Source of the DNA: UKL13-2 sp964417885 | GTDB taxonomy: Bacteria; Pseudomonadota; Gammaproteobacteria; Burkholderiales; Usitatibacteraceae | Reading direction: 5' to 3' | Length of the DNA stretch: 64,000 bases | Assembly: GCA_964417885.1 (NCBI GenBank) | Contig: CAYQKN010000002.1 | Location: forward strand, 14,755-78,754 | Part shown: positions 1 to 9,219 of the stretch, one piece after another | Layout: each line of letters opens with the position of its first letter | Numbering within the stretch: position 1 is the stretch's first letter | Notes under the pieces: model-generated | Database searches by the model: none | The model's input: only the letters and a program-made list of their open reading frames with translations | What the model was told of the DNA's origin: nothing | Translations under genes and position numbers: made by a program

Positions 1-1952
1 TCGATCGCCCTCAGCGCGTCCTCGCTCTGTTTGGCAGATCGTGAATCGGCGATCAGTTCGGCTTCCTGCTTGAGTTCCTTGACCGCCTCGCGCAACTGGT
101 CGCGCGTTGCCGTCTGCTCCGGCTGCTGCTTCCAGTCTTCGTAGATTTCCTGGACTTTCTGTTTTGCCACATCGACATCGCCTTCGGTAATCGGCGACTT
201 GATCATGGTCTTTTCCGGCTCAACCGGCCGAACGGCCAGCCCGAAGCGGATCAGGGCGGGCAGCAATACTTCGCGCGGATTCGCCGTACCTTGCTGCAAC
301 GCCGTGATATACAGGCCGAGTGCCGACACGCCCTCGGCGACAGCCTCGGCATCATCACCGGTACCCTTGATGGCGCCGGAAGCAAACTGGTTAACGCGTT
401 CGCGCAGCAACTGGTTGAGCGCCGCGGCCTCGTCAAGCTCAAGAATGGTCAGCGCGCCCTGGATCTGCGAAAACAGGGACGCCAGCGAGGCCAGTTCGCC
501 GGTCTTCTGCGAATCGCGGAAAAAACTGTCGAGCGCCGCTTCGATCGTCGTCAGGTTAACCTGCACTTCCTGACCGACCTGGAACATGAGCATGCGCTCT
601 TGCGCGCGCTTGGTCATGTCATCCATCAGGGCGTTTGCGCCGGAATCAATGGCCGGCAGTTGGGCGCCGGTCATTGCGCCCTTGAGGCGGGAAACAATGG
701 TCGCTGTTTGCGCCGGAAACTCTGCAGTCAGCCGGAAATAGTTTTCCAGCGAGGACTCCAGGAACAGGAAGGCGGTGGCGACTTCCAGCGCCTGCACCTC
801 CGTGGCGCTGCTTTGCGTCTTTCGCAAATGGGCTCCGACCGCACCCAGTGCCTGGACCAATTGAGCAATGTCCTTGTTGGGCTGTTGCTGGGCGGCACGG
901 TACAACGCCTCTGCCTGATTGACATAGGTTTCAAGGGTTGAACGATTGCCGCCGGCGAATTTGAGCCAATTGTCCTTTTGCGACTGGACCTGGTCCCGCA
1001 GTGCCCGCACCACGCTCTTTACGTGTTCATCCGCTGCTTCACCTGCCGCCGCTTCCGGCACCGCCAGCAACTCGTCCAGACGGTACAGCTCGCGAATTTT
1101 TCTCAGCCGTTCGGTCTGCGCCTTGGATTTTCCAATGACAAGCAGAATGTCGCGGAACAACTTTTCCGGCACTTTCTGCACGCCCTCGATCAACTGCTTG
1201 ATCTGCTGGTCAATCTTGCCGAACAGCTGCACGGCAAGTGATCCCGCCTCGGTGGGATTGGCTGCCACGGCATCGAAAAAACCGCCTGCCGCATACCAGA
1301 ACGAACGGGACGGCGATGTCACCTGCAATGCTTCGATGGCAAGCGTGGCATTGCGCATTTCCCGTGCGCCCGCCACCAGGTCCTTGTCGCGCAACAGCTT
1401 CAACAGGCCCGCCTGGTACATGCTCCGCCTCTGCTTGACGGCTTCGGACATCATGTCCGACTTCGGCAGGGCAACCGTATCCTCCGGCATGGAGACTGAC
1501 AAGGACAAATCTGGCGAAAACAGATCGCTTTCCGACGCATCGCTTGCGCCACGCGCCTTGTTGAGCTTGATGTAGGAGGGCGCCAGCATCATCGGCCGGT
1601 CTGCCTCGCCCGACATCAGGCTGTCGAGATAGCTCGACAAGGCGACAGTCGCGGTCTTGGTTGCCGAAATCCGCTGCGGCGCGCTCGCGCGCGCGTTTGG
1701 ATCATTCTCGAGTGTCTCGACCAGCTTCTCGATTTCTTCGTTGAAACGGGCGGCCGCGCCGAGCCCGACCATCGACAATGCGCCGGTCACCTGATGCAGG
1801 TGCGTTGCCACGTACTTCGCGGACTTCGCATCGCCCGGGTCTGCGGCAAGCTTGTCCAGATGGGTACGGGCTTCGGTCAGCGAATGTTCGATCTCGGCCT
1901 TGACCCATGACAGCGGTCCGATATCAAACGTGGTTTGCGGGTTTGCTGCCAT
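1..1952 (-). CDS. chpA: ChpA/PilL-type hybrid histidine kinase, N-terminal part (runs off window)
   Basis: The frame is open from the ATG at 1952 to base 1 (650 codons), so the 3' part with the kinase core lies outside the window. Residues 1-105 form an Hpt domain with the motif HLHQVTGALSMVGL; His53 is the expected phospho-accepting residue. A second Hpt-like domain near residue 495 reads LFSQIQGALTIL, with Ser495 where the histidine should be. Serine or threonine variants of Hpt domains are known in Pseudomonas ChpA, so this fits the family. It is the last visible gene of pilG-pilH-pilI-pilJ-chpA, which passes surface signals to the type IV pilus motors. It starts 54 bp after pilJ. Confidence 0.88.
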   Translation of the reverse strand, partial: MAANPQTTFDIGPLSWVKAEIEHSLTEARTHLDKLAADPGDAKSAKYVATHLHQVTGALSMVGLGAAARFNEEIEKLVETLENDPNARASAPQRISATKTATVALSSYLDSLMSGEADRPMMLAPSYIKLNKARGASDASESDLFSPDLSLSVSMPEDTVALPKSDMMSEAVKQRRSMYQAGLLKLLRDKDLVAGAREMRNATLAIEALQVTSPSRSFWYAAGGFFDAVAANPTEAGSLAVQLFGKIDQQIKQLIEGVQKVPEKLFRDILLVIGKSKAQTERLRKIRELYRLDELLAVPEAAAGEAADEHVKSVVRALRDQVQSQKDNWLKFAGGNRSTLETYVNQAEALYRAAQQQPNKDIAQLVQALGAVGAHLRKTQSSATEVQALEVATAFLFLESSLENYFRLTAEFPAQTATIVSRLKGAMTGAQLPAIDSGANALMDDMTKRAQERMLMFQVGQEVQVNLTTIEAALDSFFRDSQKTGELASLASLFSQIQGALTILELDEAAALNQLLRERVNQFASGAIKGTGDDAEAVAEGVSALGLYITALQQGTANPREVLLPALIRFGLAVRPVEPEKTMIKSPITEGDVDVAKQKVQEIYEDWKQQPEQTATRDQLREAVKELKQEAELIADSRSAKQSEDALRAI

Positions 1953-2006
1953 TTGGTAGTGACGCGGGATGCCGGCGATTTTGGGGTTGGGATGAATGCG
2001 CGGGGA

Positions 2007-4319
2007 TTACAGCTTGAAGCCGGAGACCGACGCCTTCAGATCTGATGCCACCTCGGCCAGTTCCTTAATCGACGAGGCCGTTTGCTGCGTACCTGCCGTG
2101 GTCTGGCGGTTGATCTCAAGAATATCCTGCATGTTCCGGGCAACCTTGTTGGCGGAAGCCGCCTGCGACTGGGTGTCAGTGGAAATCTTCTGAATCAGCG
2201 ACGCGAGATTCTTTGTCACGGAGTCAATCTCCGACAGCGCCTGTCCGGCAGCGTCCGACAGCTTCGCGCCCTCCACCACACCGGTGGTGGACTTCTCCAT
2301 GGCAGCCACGGCATCCTGGGTGTCCGCCTGAATGGTCTTGACGATCGCGCCGATCTGCTTGGTGGCTTCACCCGACCGTTCCGCGAGTCGCTGGACTTCC
2401 TCCGCAACCACCGAAAAGCCGCGCCCGGCCTCACCTGCGGATGCCGCCTGAATGGCGGCGTTCAGCGCAAGCACGTTCGTCTGCTCGGTAATATCGGAAA
2501 TCAGTTCCACGATTTCGCCGATTTCCTGCGAGCTCTCACCCAGTCGCTTGATGCGTTTTGATGTTTCCTGAATCTGCTCACGAATGTCATTCATGCCGGA
2601 AATCGAGTTTTGCACGGCGAGACGGCCCTTGTCGGCCGCAGCCAGCGACCGCATGGCGACCTGGGACGACTCTTCCGCGTTTGACGACACCTTGGTAAGC
2701 GTTTCGGCTACCGACAACACGTCCTGCGTGGTGTCCTGAATTTCCTTCGACTGTTTTTCGGCGGCGTCGAGCAGCTGCACGGAAACGGCCTGCGCCTGCT
2801 GGGACTTTACCGATACCTGCGTCGATGCGTTGTTTACACCGGTAACCAGGGTGCGGAGTTCGTCGATGGTGTAGTTCATCGAGTCGGCGATGGCGCCAGT
2901 AATATCTTCGGTCACCTTCGCTCGAATGGTCAGGTCGCCGTCAGCCAAATCGCCCATTTCGTTGAGCAGCCGCAGAATGGCTTCCTGATTTCGCTTGTTC
3001 TCTGCCTCGGACTCAGCGGCGCGCTTGCGCGCATCAGACAAAAACACCACCGCAATCAGTGCCAGCACCACCAGCGCGACAATGCCGAAGATGATGGCGA
3101 GAACCAGCGGCACATTCTTCTTCTCGACGGCAAACGCGTTCTGCAACTGTTCCACGTTTGACAGCAGTTGTTCGGAACCCTGCTGCAACGCGCGGCCGGA
3201 CTGGCGTGCGGAAACGAGTTTTTGAACGTTACCCAGAATAGGGCCGATATTCTGTTCGAAACTGGTGAACTGCTCGCGCAGCTTGACCACCTTTGTCTTG
3301 GCATCGCCATCACGCAGCGCGGTAATGCCCAGCGATTCGGAGCCTGACTCGAGGGCCTTGATCAGTTCGCGAAAGTCATTCGTGTCCTTGCCCATCAAAA
3401 ACGGAACTTCGGGGTCGATTACTTCCGCACCCAGAATTTCTGCAGACCCGCGGCCAAGCCGTTCCGCCAGGAAGGTCAAACGATTGACCTTCAGTACCTG
3501 CGCCGGCGGCGCACCGGACTGCTGCATGAGGCCGGTCAGGTCCTGCGACAGGGCAGCGAGCTCTTCAGCGCCGGCGCGAACCTGGGCAATATTCCTGGAA
3601 AGATCGACCAGGTCATTCTTCGCGGCGAGGATGGCGGTCGCCGATGCCGAGCCGTCGGCAAAGCGTTTGGTCAGCTCTTCAAGCCGCGAGGTGAGTTCTT
3701 CGCTTATGCGTGCTGACGGGACGGTGGTGGTGAACGCTTCGCCGCCGTTGTTCAGCACATCAAGATATCGCTGGAATTCGTCACGGCTATCCTGCAACTG
3801 CGGAAAGGAGACCGCGTCGCCGCGCGCAGCCAGACCGGCTGACTTTGCCAGGCGTTGCGTATGAAACTGCAGTTGCGAGGTGATATTGGTGTAGGTTGAA
3901 ACGTTGCCGCGGTTGATCGCGTCGAGAACAATCGAGCCAATGGTCAGCGCGCCAAAAAAACCGGCAATGATCAGCAGGATCGGCAACTGCTGTTCAGCAG
4001 GACGGTCACCGATCAGGGGGAGCTTGAACGCCCTCCCGTCTTTCTTGGTCTTGGCGACCTTGTTTGCCGCCACTTCAGCCTTGATTTTGCGCGTCTGGTC
4101 ACCGGTCTGGCCAAAGCCGGAAGTCGAGGAAGCGCCAGATGCGGTGGAGGCTTTGCCAGCAGCTGTCGTCGAAGCAGCCTGGGGCTTTGCCTTGCTCTTG
4201 TTCAGAAAACCGAAAATTGACGACCCTGACTTTCCGCTTTTCGCTGCCGGCGGTGCGGATGCGCCGCTGGCGGCTGGGGTCTTGTCCTTGTTTCCAAGGG
4301 TCGGGAGTTTAAGTGCCAT
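2007..4319 (-). CDS. pilJ: PilJ, methyl-accepting chemotaxis transducer for twitching motility
   Basis: A 770-residue transducer. After a long Ala/Ser/Lys-rich N-terminus comes a first membrane segment (about 112-134), a periplasmic sensor region, a second membrane segment (about 405-427, near VLAIIFGIVALVVLALIAV), a HAMP region and a C-terminal signalling domain. The hairpin tip contains EQTNVLALNAAIQAASAGEA and RGFSVVAEEVQRLAERS, diagnostic of chemoreceptors. It would couple through PilI (CheW-like) to the ChpA kinase. The ATG lies 43 bp after the pilI stop. The first 95 residues before the usual FKLPLIGDRP start region look like an added low-complexity cytoplasmic extension; a similar motif, LKLPTLGNKD, stands at residues 3-12. 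Confidence 0.95.
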   Translation of the reverse strand: MALKLPTLGNKDKTPAASGASAPPAAKSGKSGSSIFGFLNKSKAKPQAASTTAAGKASTASGASSTSGFGQTGDQTRKIKAEVAANKVAKTKKDGRAFKLPLIGDRPAEQQLPILLIIAGFFGALTIGSIVLDAINRGNVSTYTNITSQLQFHTQRLAKSAGLAARGDAVSFPQLQDSRDEFQRYLDVLNNGGEAFTTTVPSARISEELTSRLEELTKRFADGSASATAILAAKNDLVDLSRNIAQVRAGAEELAALSQDLTGLMQQSGAPPAQVLKVNRLTFLAERLGRGSAEILGAEVIDPEVPFLMGKDTNDFRELIKALESGSESLGITALRDGDAKTKVVKLREQFTSFEQNIGPILGNVQKLVSARQSGRALQQGSEQLLSNVEQLQNAFAVEKKNVPLVLAIIFGIVALVVLALIAVVFLSDARKRAAESEAENKRNQEAILRLLNEMGDLADGDLTIRAKVTEDITGAIADSMNYTIDELRTLVTGVNNASTQVSVKSQQAQAVSVQLLDAAEKQSKEIQDTTQDVLSVAETLTKVSSNAEESSQVAMRSLAAADKGRLAVQNSISGMNDIREQIQETSKRIKRLGESSQEIGEIVELISDITEQTNVLALNAAIQAASAGEAGRGFSVVAEEVQRLAERSGEATKQIGAIVKTIQADTQDAVAAMEKSTTGVVEGAKLSDAAGQALSEIDSVTKNLASLIQKISTDTQSQAASANKVARNMQDILEINRQTTAGTQQTASSIKELAEVASDLKASVSGFKL

Positions 4320-4362
4320 GTGACTTCTCCGTTACTTTCTTGTCATGCCGCAAGTCAGCGCA

Positions 4363-4923
4363 CTATCGTGCGAAGACACCCGCAGTTGCGGCCACCGGTG
4401 CGGTGACCTGGCGACCAACTTCCAAAAATTGCATATTCCCGGCAAGCGCTGCCACATCGAGTTCGTGCCAGAGAACGCCTGCCGGGTCGCGAAAAATCGC
4501 CTTTACCCAGGGGCGGGCGTCTGCCACGCCCTGCGGTTCCGCCACAAGCACCTCGGGATTTCGCAGGCCCATCATCCGGCCAACAAGCAGGCCGGAACCT
4601 TCAATCAACCGCTCCGAAATTAAAATCACCCGCCGTTCCATGCCGGGGCCAATCGGCTGGTTCCCCTGAAATTCCGAAAAGTCGACAACCGAATAAAGTT
4701 TGCCGCGGATGTTGGCCACGCCGCGAAACCAGGGCAACGTCATCGGCACCGGAATCGTCCGGGGCACCGGAATAACCTCAGAAACGTCGGACAGGGTTAC
4801 CAGCCAGTTTTCATCGCCGACCTGGAAGCCCAGCTTGGACGAGACCGTCTTGCGGGAAGCCAGATCGCGCAGACGCTGAGCGACATTTTGCTGGAACTCG
4901 CGGAGGCTGGTCTTTCGGGCCAT
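4363..4923 (-). CDS. pilI: PilI, CheW-like adaptor of the pilus chemosensory system
   Basis: A single CheW-type domain of 186 residues, normal for PilI. It should bridge the receptor PilJ and the kinase ChpA in the cytoplasm. Features seen are the SH3-like beta-barrel segments around GFQVGDENWLVTLSDVSEV and PWFRGVANIRGKLYSVVDFS; the RGxxxxVxD pattern is typical of CheW. The ATG is 12 bp downstream of the pilH stop, so the two are probably co-transcribed and perhaps translationally coupled. No oddities were seen. Confidence 0.92.
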   Translation of the reverse strand: MARKTSLREFQQNVAQRLRDLASRKTVSSKLGFQVGDENWLVTLSDVSEVIPVPRTIPVPMTLPWFRGVANIRGKLYSVVDFSEFQGNQPIGPGMERRVILISERLIEGSGLLVGRMMGLRNPEVLVAEPQGVADARPWVKAIFRDPAGVLWHELDVAALAGNMQFLEVGRQVTAPVAATAGVFAR

Positions 4924-4935
4924 GATTGCCTGCGC

Positions 4936-5301
4936 TTAACCCAGCGCCTTGATTTTGGCAATCAGCTCGGGTCCATTGACCGGCTTTACGATGTAGTCCT
5001 TTGCACCCTGACGCATGCCCCAGATCTTGTCGGTTTCCTGGTCCTTTGTGGTGCAGATGAAAACCGGAATGTGCTTGGTGGTTTCTTCGCGCGTGATTGC
5101 ACGCGTTGCCTGGAATCCGTTCAAGCCCGGCATCACCACATCCATCAGTATCAGGTCGGGAACCTCGGCCTTTGCCCGCTCCACGCCGTCTTCGCCGCTG
5201 GTCGCCATCACGACGGTGTAGCCGGACTTGGTAAGCAGCCCTTCAAGAAATGCCCGCTCTGTGGGAGAGTCGTCAACGATGAGAATTTTTTTGATGGCCA
5301 T
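4936..5301 (-). CDS. pilH: PilH, CheY-like response regulator
   Basis: A stand-alone receiver domain of 121 residues. The acidic pair is in ILIVDDSPTE, the phospho-accepting Asp is in LILMDVVMPGLNG, the conserved Thr is in ICTTKDQET and the Lys in YIVKPVNG. PilH in Pseudomonas opposes PilG by favouring pilus retraction; the assignment here rests on position (second receiver gene, directly before pilI) and on similarity to PilH. There is no output domain, so it acts by protein contact. Confidence 0.9.
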   Translation of the reverse strand: MAIKKILIVDDSPTERAFLEGLLTKSGYTVVMATSGEDGVERAKAEVPDLILMDVVMPGLNGFQATRAITREETTKHIPVFICTTKDQETDKIWGMRQGAKDYIVKPVNGPELIAKIKALG

Positions 5302-5352
5302 GTTAGCTCCAAGCGGTTACTGGTATTGAGTGATGTTCTCGAAAGGCGCAGC

Positions 5353-5775
5353 TTACGCGCCGGCAACGGCTGCCGCGCTTGATCCGCCCGACGACCGGTG
5401 CAATTCCACTGTCTTCAACAAACTTTCCTTCGAAAAAGGTTTGGTCAGATACTCGTCGGACCCGACCATTCTCCCCCGGGCGCGATCGAACAGACTGTCT
5501 TTCGATGACAACATGATGACGGGGGTTGTTTTATGTTTGGCGTTTTTCTTGATCAGGGCGCAGGTCTGATAACCATCCAGACGCGGCATCATGATGTCGA
5601 CAAAAATCAGGTCGGGCTGGTGATCGGCAATCTTGGCCAGCGCGTCAAAACCATTTTCCGCCAGGATTACCTGACAGCCGGCCTGCATCAAAAATATCTC
5701 GGCCGATCGCCGAATCGTATTCGAATCGTCGATCACCATCACCCGCACGCCAGATAAGGGTTTCGCGTCTGCCAC
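5353..5775 (-). CDS. pilG: PilG, CheY-like response regulator
   Basis: First gene of the minus-strand pil chemosensory operon. A 140-residue receiver with acidic pair in VMVIDDSNTIRRSAE, phospho-Asp in LIFVDIMMPRLDGY, Ser in VIMLSSKDS and Lys in YLTKPFSKE. It ends in an Ala-rich tail of about 12 residues. PilG normally stimulates pilus extension through PilB and is needed for cAMP signalling in Pseudomonas. The start is GTG at 5775; an internal ATG a few codons later would cut into the first beta strand and is less likely. It is 51 bp upstream of pilH. Confidence 0.9.
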   Translation of the reverse strand: MADAKPLSGVRVMVIDDSNTIRRSAEIFLMQAGCQVILAENGFDALAKIADHQPDLIFVDIMMPRLDGYQTCALIKKNAKHKTTPVIMLSSKDSLFDRARGRMVGSDEYLTKPFSKESLLKTVELHRSSGGSSAAAVAGA

Positions 5776-6000
5776 GTCCCGGTTTCCCGCAAGCTCCCCA
5801 GCTGACTGGGCGCCCGCCTTCTATTTAAAGTTCAATCGTACCCGCTTCGCGCCCGACTCGTCAGCATTATCCGGCAATTCGGAAGGACGCGATCAGCGAT
5901 CATCGATGGGTAGGCAGAGTATCGCGTTTTCCCTTTTAAAACAATAAGCAAACCAACGAATTTCACTTAGTTCCGAAGCTGGCAAAGATGCAAACTATTG

Positions 6001-6183
6001 TTAAATCTCGACCATTTCGAAGTCTTCTTTGCGCGCACCGCATTCAGGACAACACCAACTGATTGGCACGTCGTCCCAACGGGTTCCCGGTGAAATACCA
6101 TCATCCGGTGAGCCTGCGGCTTCATCGTATATGTAGCCGCATACAAGGCACATCCACGTCTTGTATTGATCGACGGACGTCAT
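6001..6183 (-). CDS. rubA: Rubredoxin
   Basis: A 60-residue one-iron electron carrier. Both Cys pairs that bind the iron are present: CLVCGYIYDEAAG near the start and CCPECGARKEDFEMVEI near the end. The aromatic core residues (Trp, Tyr, Trp) are in place. It likely donates electrons to an oxygenase or peroxide-reducing enzyme elsewhere in the genome; no partner is adjacent. It is divergent from thiD across 150 bp, an arrangement common in betaproteobacteria. Confidence 0.95.
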   Translation of the reverse strand: MTSVDQYKTWMCLVCGYIYDEAAGSPDDGISPGTRWDDVPISWCCPECGARKEDFEMVEI

Positions 6184-6333
6184 GAGCGACTTTCGGGACT
6201 ACAATCACTGGGCATTTTCGAGACCTTCTGGAATTGATCCGGCAAGAGTTCGCATCATATCGGTTGGCAGTGCATATCGCCATGCCCCGCCGGCCACACC
6301 ACAATTTGGCCGCTACCGCTCTGTATTCAACCC

Positions 6334-7209
6334 ATGACAGACTTTCATAAAGCTCCGCCTGCTGTATTGACCTTTGCCGCCACCGATCCGTCCGGCGGCG
6401 CCGGTATCCAGGCAGACATCCTGACGCTGGCCAGCATGGGCTGTCATCCCCTGTCTGTCATTACTGCGATAACCGTCCAGGACACATCTGGCGTCGAGGA
6501 TATTTACCCAATTGATTCCGATTGGGTTGCCGATCAGGCGCGCGCGATACTTGAAGACATACCCGTGGCCGCGTTCAAGATTGGCGTGCTGGGCAGCGTC
6601 GAGAATGTCTCCGCGATCGCGGAAGTGGTTGCCGATTACCCCGACATTCCGCTGATTCTTGATCCGGTGCTGGCGTCGGCGCGGGGCGACGAGTTCGCCA
6701 ATGAAGTCACGTTGTCAGCGATCAAGGAGCTGCTCATCCCGCAGTGCACGCTGATTACGCCCAACACGCCGGAATTGCGCCGCCTTGCGCTCGACGATGA
6801 CGAGGAGGACGGTCAAATTGAACGGCTGGCACTCAGGCTCATTGAAATGGGATGCGAGTACGTGCTGGTCACGGGAACGCACGAATCCACCCCGGACGTC
6901 ATCAATACCCTTTTCTTTGAGCGCGGAATCATCCGCAGCGACAATTGGCGCCGCTTGCCCGGCAGCTACCACGGGTCGGGTTGCACTCTTGCCTCGGCTA
7001 TCGCCGCGACCATTGCGCGCGGGCTGGAGATTTCCGAGGCCGTGCGTGAAGCACAGGACTACACCTGGCAAGCGCTCAAGCATGGGTTTCGCCCGGGTAT
7101 GGGCCAGTTTATTCCCGATCGACTTTTTTGGGCTCGCGATGACGCAGGACAACTGGCCGATACCGGCGCCGCTGAGGCTGACGCATCTGCCGGCGGGACC
7201 AGTCATTGA
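6334..7209 (+). CDS. thiD: ThiD, hydroxymethylpyrimidine/phosphomethylpyrimidine kinase
   Basis: Catalyses two successive phosphorylations of the HMP pyrimidine, giving HMP-PP for thiamine synthesis. A 291-residue ribokinase-fold protein: the N-terminal ATDPSGGAGIQADI substrate loop, LILDPVLAS in the middle, and the anion-hole motif SYHGSGCTLASA with the catalytic Asp region are intact. The C-terminus is slightly longer than usual, with an Ala-rich tail. There is no clear Shine-Dalgarno before the ATG and no thiamine-pyrophosphate riboswitch in the 150-bp leader. thiE follows after 51 bp. Confidence 0.94.
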   Translation: MTDFHKAPPAVLTFAATDPSGGAGIQADILTLASMGCHPLSVITAITVQDTSGVEDIYPIDSDWVADQARAILEDIPVAAFKIGVLGSVENVSAIAEVVADYPDIPLILDPVLASARGDEFANEVTLSAIKELLIPQCTLITPNTPELRRLALDDDEEDGQIERLALRLIEMGCEYVLVTGTHESTPDVINTLFFERGIIRSDNWRRLPGSYHGSGCTLASAIAATIARGLEISEAVREAQDYTWQALKHGFRPGMGQFIPDRLFWARDDAGQLADTGAAEADASAGGTSH

Positions 7210-7260
7210 GGCTGGCCCCCCCGTTGCTGCAGCGCCCGGATCCGGCAAGCGACGTGTCGA

Positions 7261-7932
7261 ATGTCTTATGACATGAAAGCGGTTACTGGACTCTATGCCA
7301 TCACTCCCGAGATGGCGCATACCGAGCGCTTGCTCGGGATGGTCAGCCAGGCTATCAGCGGTGGGGCGCGCCTGTTCCAATACCGCAACAAATCCGCCGG
7401 TCATGAACGCAGGCTTGAACAAGCGACAGCGCTTCGGAAGTTGACTGGCGAGGCGGGCGCACGACTGATCATCAATGACGATTTTGAGCTCGCCATGCGT
7501 GTATCGGCCGACGGCGTACACCTCGGCCGGGACGATTTCACCGGCCAACCCGTGCCTGGCTTCATCTCGGCAATGCGGCAGCAGGCATTGGCTTCCGGCA
7601 TCCCCTCCTTTATCGTCGGGATTTCCTGCTATGACCAACTGGAACGCGCCATTGCTGCCGAAAACGCGGGGGCCAACTATGCTGCCTTCGGCAGTTTCTA
7701 TCCGTCAGCGACCAAGCCGGATGCCGTTCGAGCCAGTCCTGCCTTGATCGTGGCAGCAAAACGTCAACTCGCTCTGCCAATTGTCGCCATCGGCGGCATC
7801 ACGGTGCAAAATGCACCAGAATTGATCGCGGCAGGCGCAGACGCTGTTGCGGTTGTGACTGCCTTGTTCAACTCGGAAGATATTCAATCCCACGCCTCGG
7901 CGTTCAACGCCCTATATGCCAACCATGTTTGA
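7261..7932 (+). CDS. thiE: ThiE, thiamine-phosphate synthase
   Basis: Joins HMP-PP (the product of ThiD upstream) with the thiazole phosphate to make thiamine phosphate. It is a TIM-barrel protein: GLYAITPEM opens the first strand, FQYRNKSAG is the pyrophosphate-binding region, LIINDDFELA carries the metal-binding Asp residues, FGSFYPSATKPDA is the strand-6 loop, and VAIGGITVQNAPELIAAGA closes the barrel. The ATG at 7261 gives 223 residues; a second ATG at 7273 is equally plausible. The end overlaps hemL. Confidence 0.93.
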   Translation: MSYDMKAVTGLYAITPEMAHTERLLGMVSQAISGGARLFQYRNKSAGHERRLEQATALRKLTGEAGARLIINDDFELAMRVSADGVHLGRDDFTGQPVPGFISAMRQQALASGIPSFIVGISCYDQLERAIAAENAGANYAAFGSFYPSATKPDAVRASPALIVAAKRQLALPIVAIGGITVQNAPELIAAGADAVAVVTALFNSEDIQSHASAFNALYANHV

Positions 7933-9214
7933 AAACAGTCAAAAACTATTCGCGCAGTCGCAGGAGTTCATTCCTGGCGGCGTAAATTCTCCAGTGCGCG
8001 CTTTCCGCGCTGTCGGCGGAACGCCGATTTTCTTTCGCGAGGCTCGCGGCGCCTATATGTGGGATGTCGATGGAAACCGGTTCATCGACTACGTCGGGTC
8101 GTGGGGGCCGGCGGTCCTCGGGCATGCTCATCCAGATGTCGTTCGCGCCGTGCAGGAGCGTGCGGCAATGGGACTGTCGTTCGGCGCGCCGACGGAGCTC
8201 GAATTGCAGATGGCGGAAACGCTTTGCTCGCTGTTGCCGTCGATTGAACAGGTAAGGCTGGTAAGTTCGGGTACAGAGGCGACGATGAGTGCCATTCGCC
8301 TTGCCCGCGGCTTCACCGGCAGAAGCAAAATAGTCAAGTTTGAAGGTTGCTATCACGGTCATGGCGATGCATTGCTGGTAAAGGCCGGTTCTGGCGCCCT
8401 GACGTTTGGCAACCCGAGTTCCGCGGGTGTGCCGCCCGAGGTCGCCGCGCACACCCTGGTGCTCCCCTATAACGACAGTGAAGAACTCGACCGAATGTTC
8501 AAGTCGGTCGGTGATGAAATCGCCTGCGTCATTGTTGAGCCGATTGCGGGCAATATGAATTTTGTCATGCCGTCCGAATTCTATATCCGGCAACTACGGG
8601 ACCTTTGTACAAAACACGGCGTGGTGCTGATATTCGACGAAGTCATGACGGGCTTTCGCGTGGGACTGACCGGGGCACAGGGCCATTTTGGCGTCAGGCC
8701 GGATCTCACCACGCTTGGCAAGGTGATCGGGGGAGGCTTGCCCGTCGGCGCATTCGGCGGTCGCCGCGACATCATGGCCCAACTCGCGCCGCTGGGCGGG
8801 GTTTACCAGGCAGGCACGCTGTCGGGCAATCCGGTGGCGGTTGCCGCAGGCCTGAAGACGCTTGAACTGATTTCGCAGCCTGGTTTTTTCGAGCGCTTGG
8901 CAAAAACAACGACCAGCTTCACCGATGGTATCCAGTCCGCGGCTCGCAGTGCCGGCGTTACGCTTTCGGCAACATCGCTGGGCGGCATGTTCGGTTTGTT
9001 TTTCTCGGCCGCGGTGCCAAAAAATTTCGCCGACGTCATGTTGTCGGATCGCGACCGCTTCAACAGGTTCTTTCACGCCATGCTTCGACGCGGCATTTAT
9101 CTCGCGCCCTCGGCGTTTGAAGCGGGCTTTGTCTCCGGCGCGCATTCGGATGCCGATATTGCCGAAACGGTTGCTGCAGCCGCTTCAGCTTTCGGTGAAA
9201 CCGAATTGTCCTGA
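7925..9214 (+). CDS. hemL: HemL, glutamate-1-semialdehyde 2,1-aminomutase
   Basis: Converts glutamate-1-semialdehyde to 5-aminolevulinate, the C5 route to haem; the product feeds HemB encoded at 12091. It is a class III PLP aminotransferase: IPGGVNSPVRAF near the N-terminus, VSSGTEATMSAIRLAR binds the cofactor phosphate, FDEVMTGFR holds the PLP-ring Asp, and Lys266 in TLGKVIGGGLPVG is the Schiff-base lysine. The ATG at 7925 (MFENSQ) fits the family better than the one at 7916 and gives an 8-bp overlap with thiE. Confidence 0.96.
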   Translation: MFENSQKLFAQSQEFIPGGVNSPVRAFRAVGGTPIFFREARGAYMWDVDGNRFIDYVGSWGPAVLGHAHPDVVRAVQERAAMGLSFGAPTELELQMAETLCSLLPSIEQVRLVSSGTEATMSAIRLARGFTGRSKIVKFEGCYHGHGDALLVKAGSGALTFGNPSSAGVPPEVAAHTLVLPYNDSEELDRMFKSVGDEIACVIVEPIAGNMNFVMPSEFYIRQLRDLCTKHGVVLIFDEVMTGFRVGLTGAQGHFGVRPDLTTLGKVIGGGLPVGAFGGRRDIMAQLAPLGGVYQAGTLSGNPVAVAAGLKTLELISQPGFFERLAKTTTSFTDGIQSAARSAGVTLSATSLGGMFGLFFSAAVPKNFADVMLSDRDRFNRFFHAMLRRGIYLAPSAFEAGFVSGAHSDADIAETVAAAASAFGETELS

Positions 9215-9219
9215 CCAGC

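Noticed and set aside
291..941. 216-codon open frame on the plus strand
   Set aside because: Lies entirely antisense to the intact chpA frame, with no family resemblance; a shadow of high-GC codon use.
6184..6333. TPP riboswitch ahead of thiD
   Set aside because: The conserved CTGAGA and pairing elements are not present in the 150-bp leader.
6715..7638. 307-codon open frame on the minus strand
   Set aside because: Overlaps thiD and thiE, both of which have all family motifs; the reverse frame has none.
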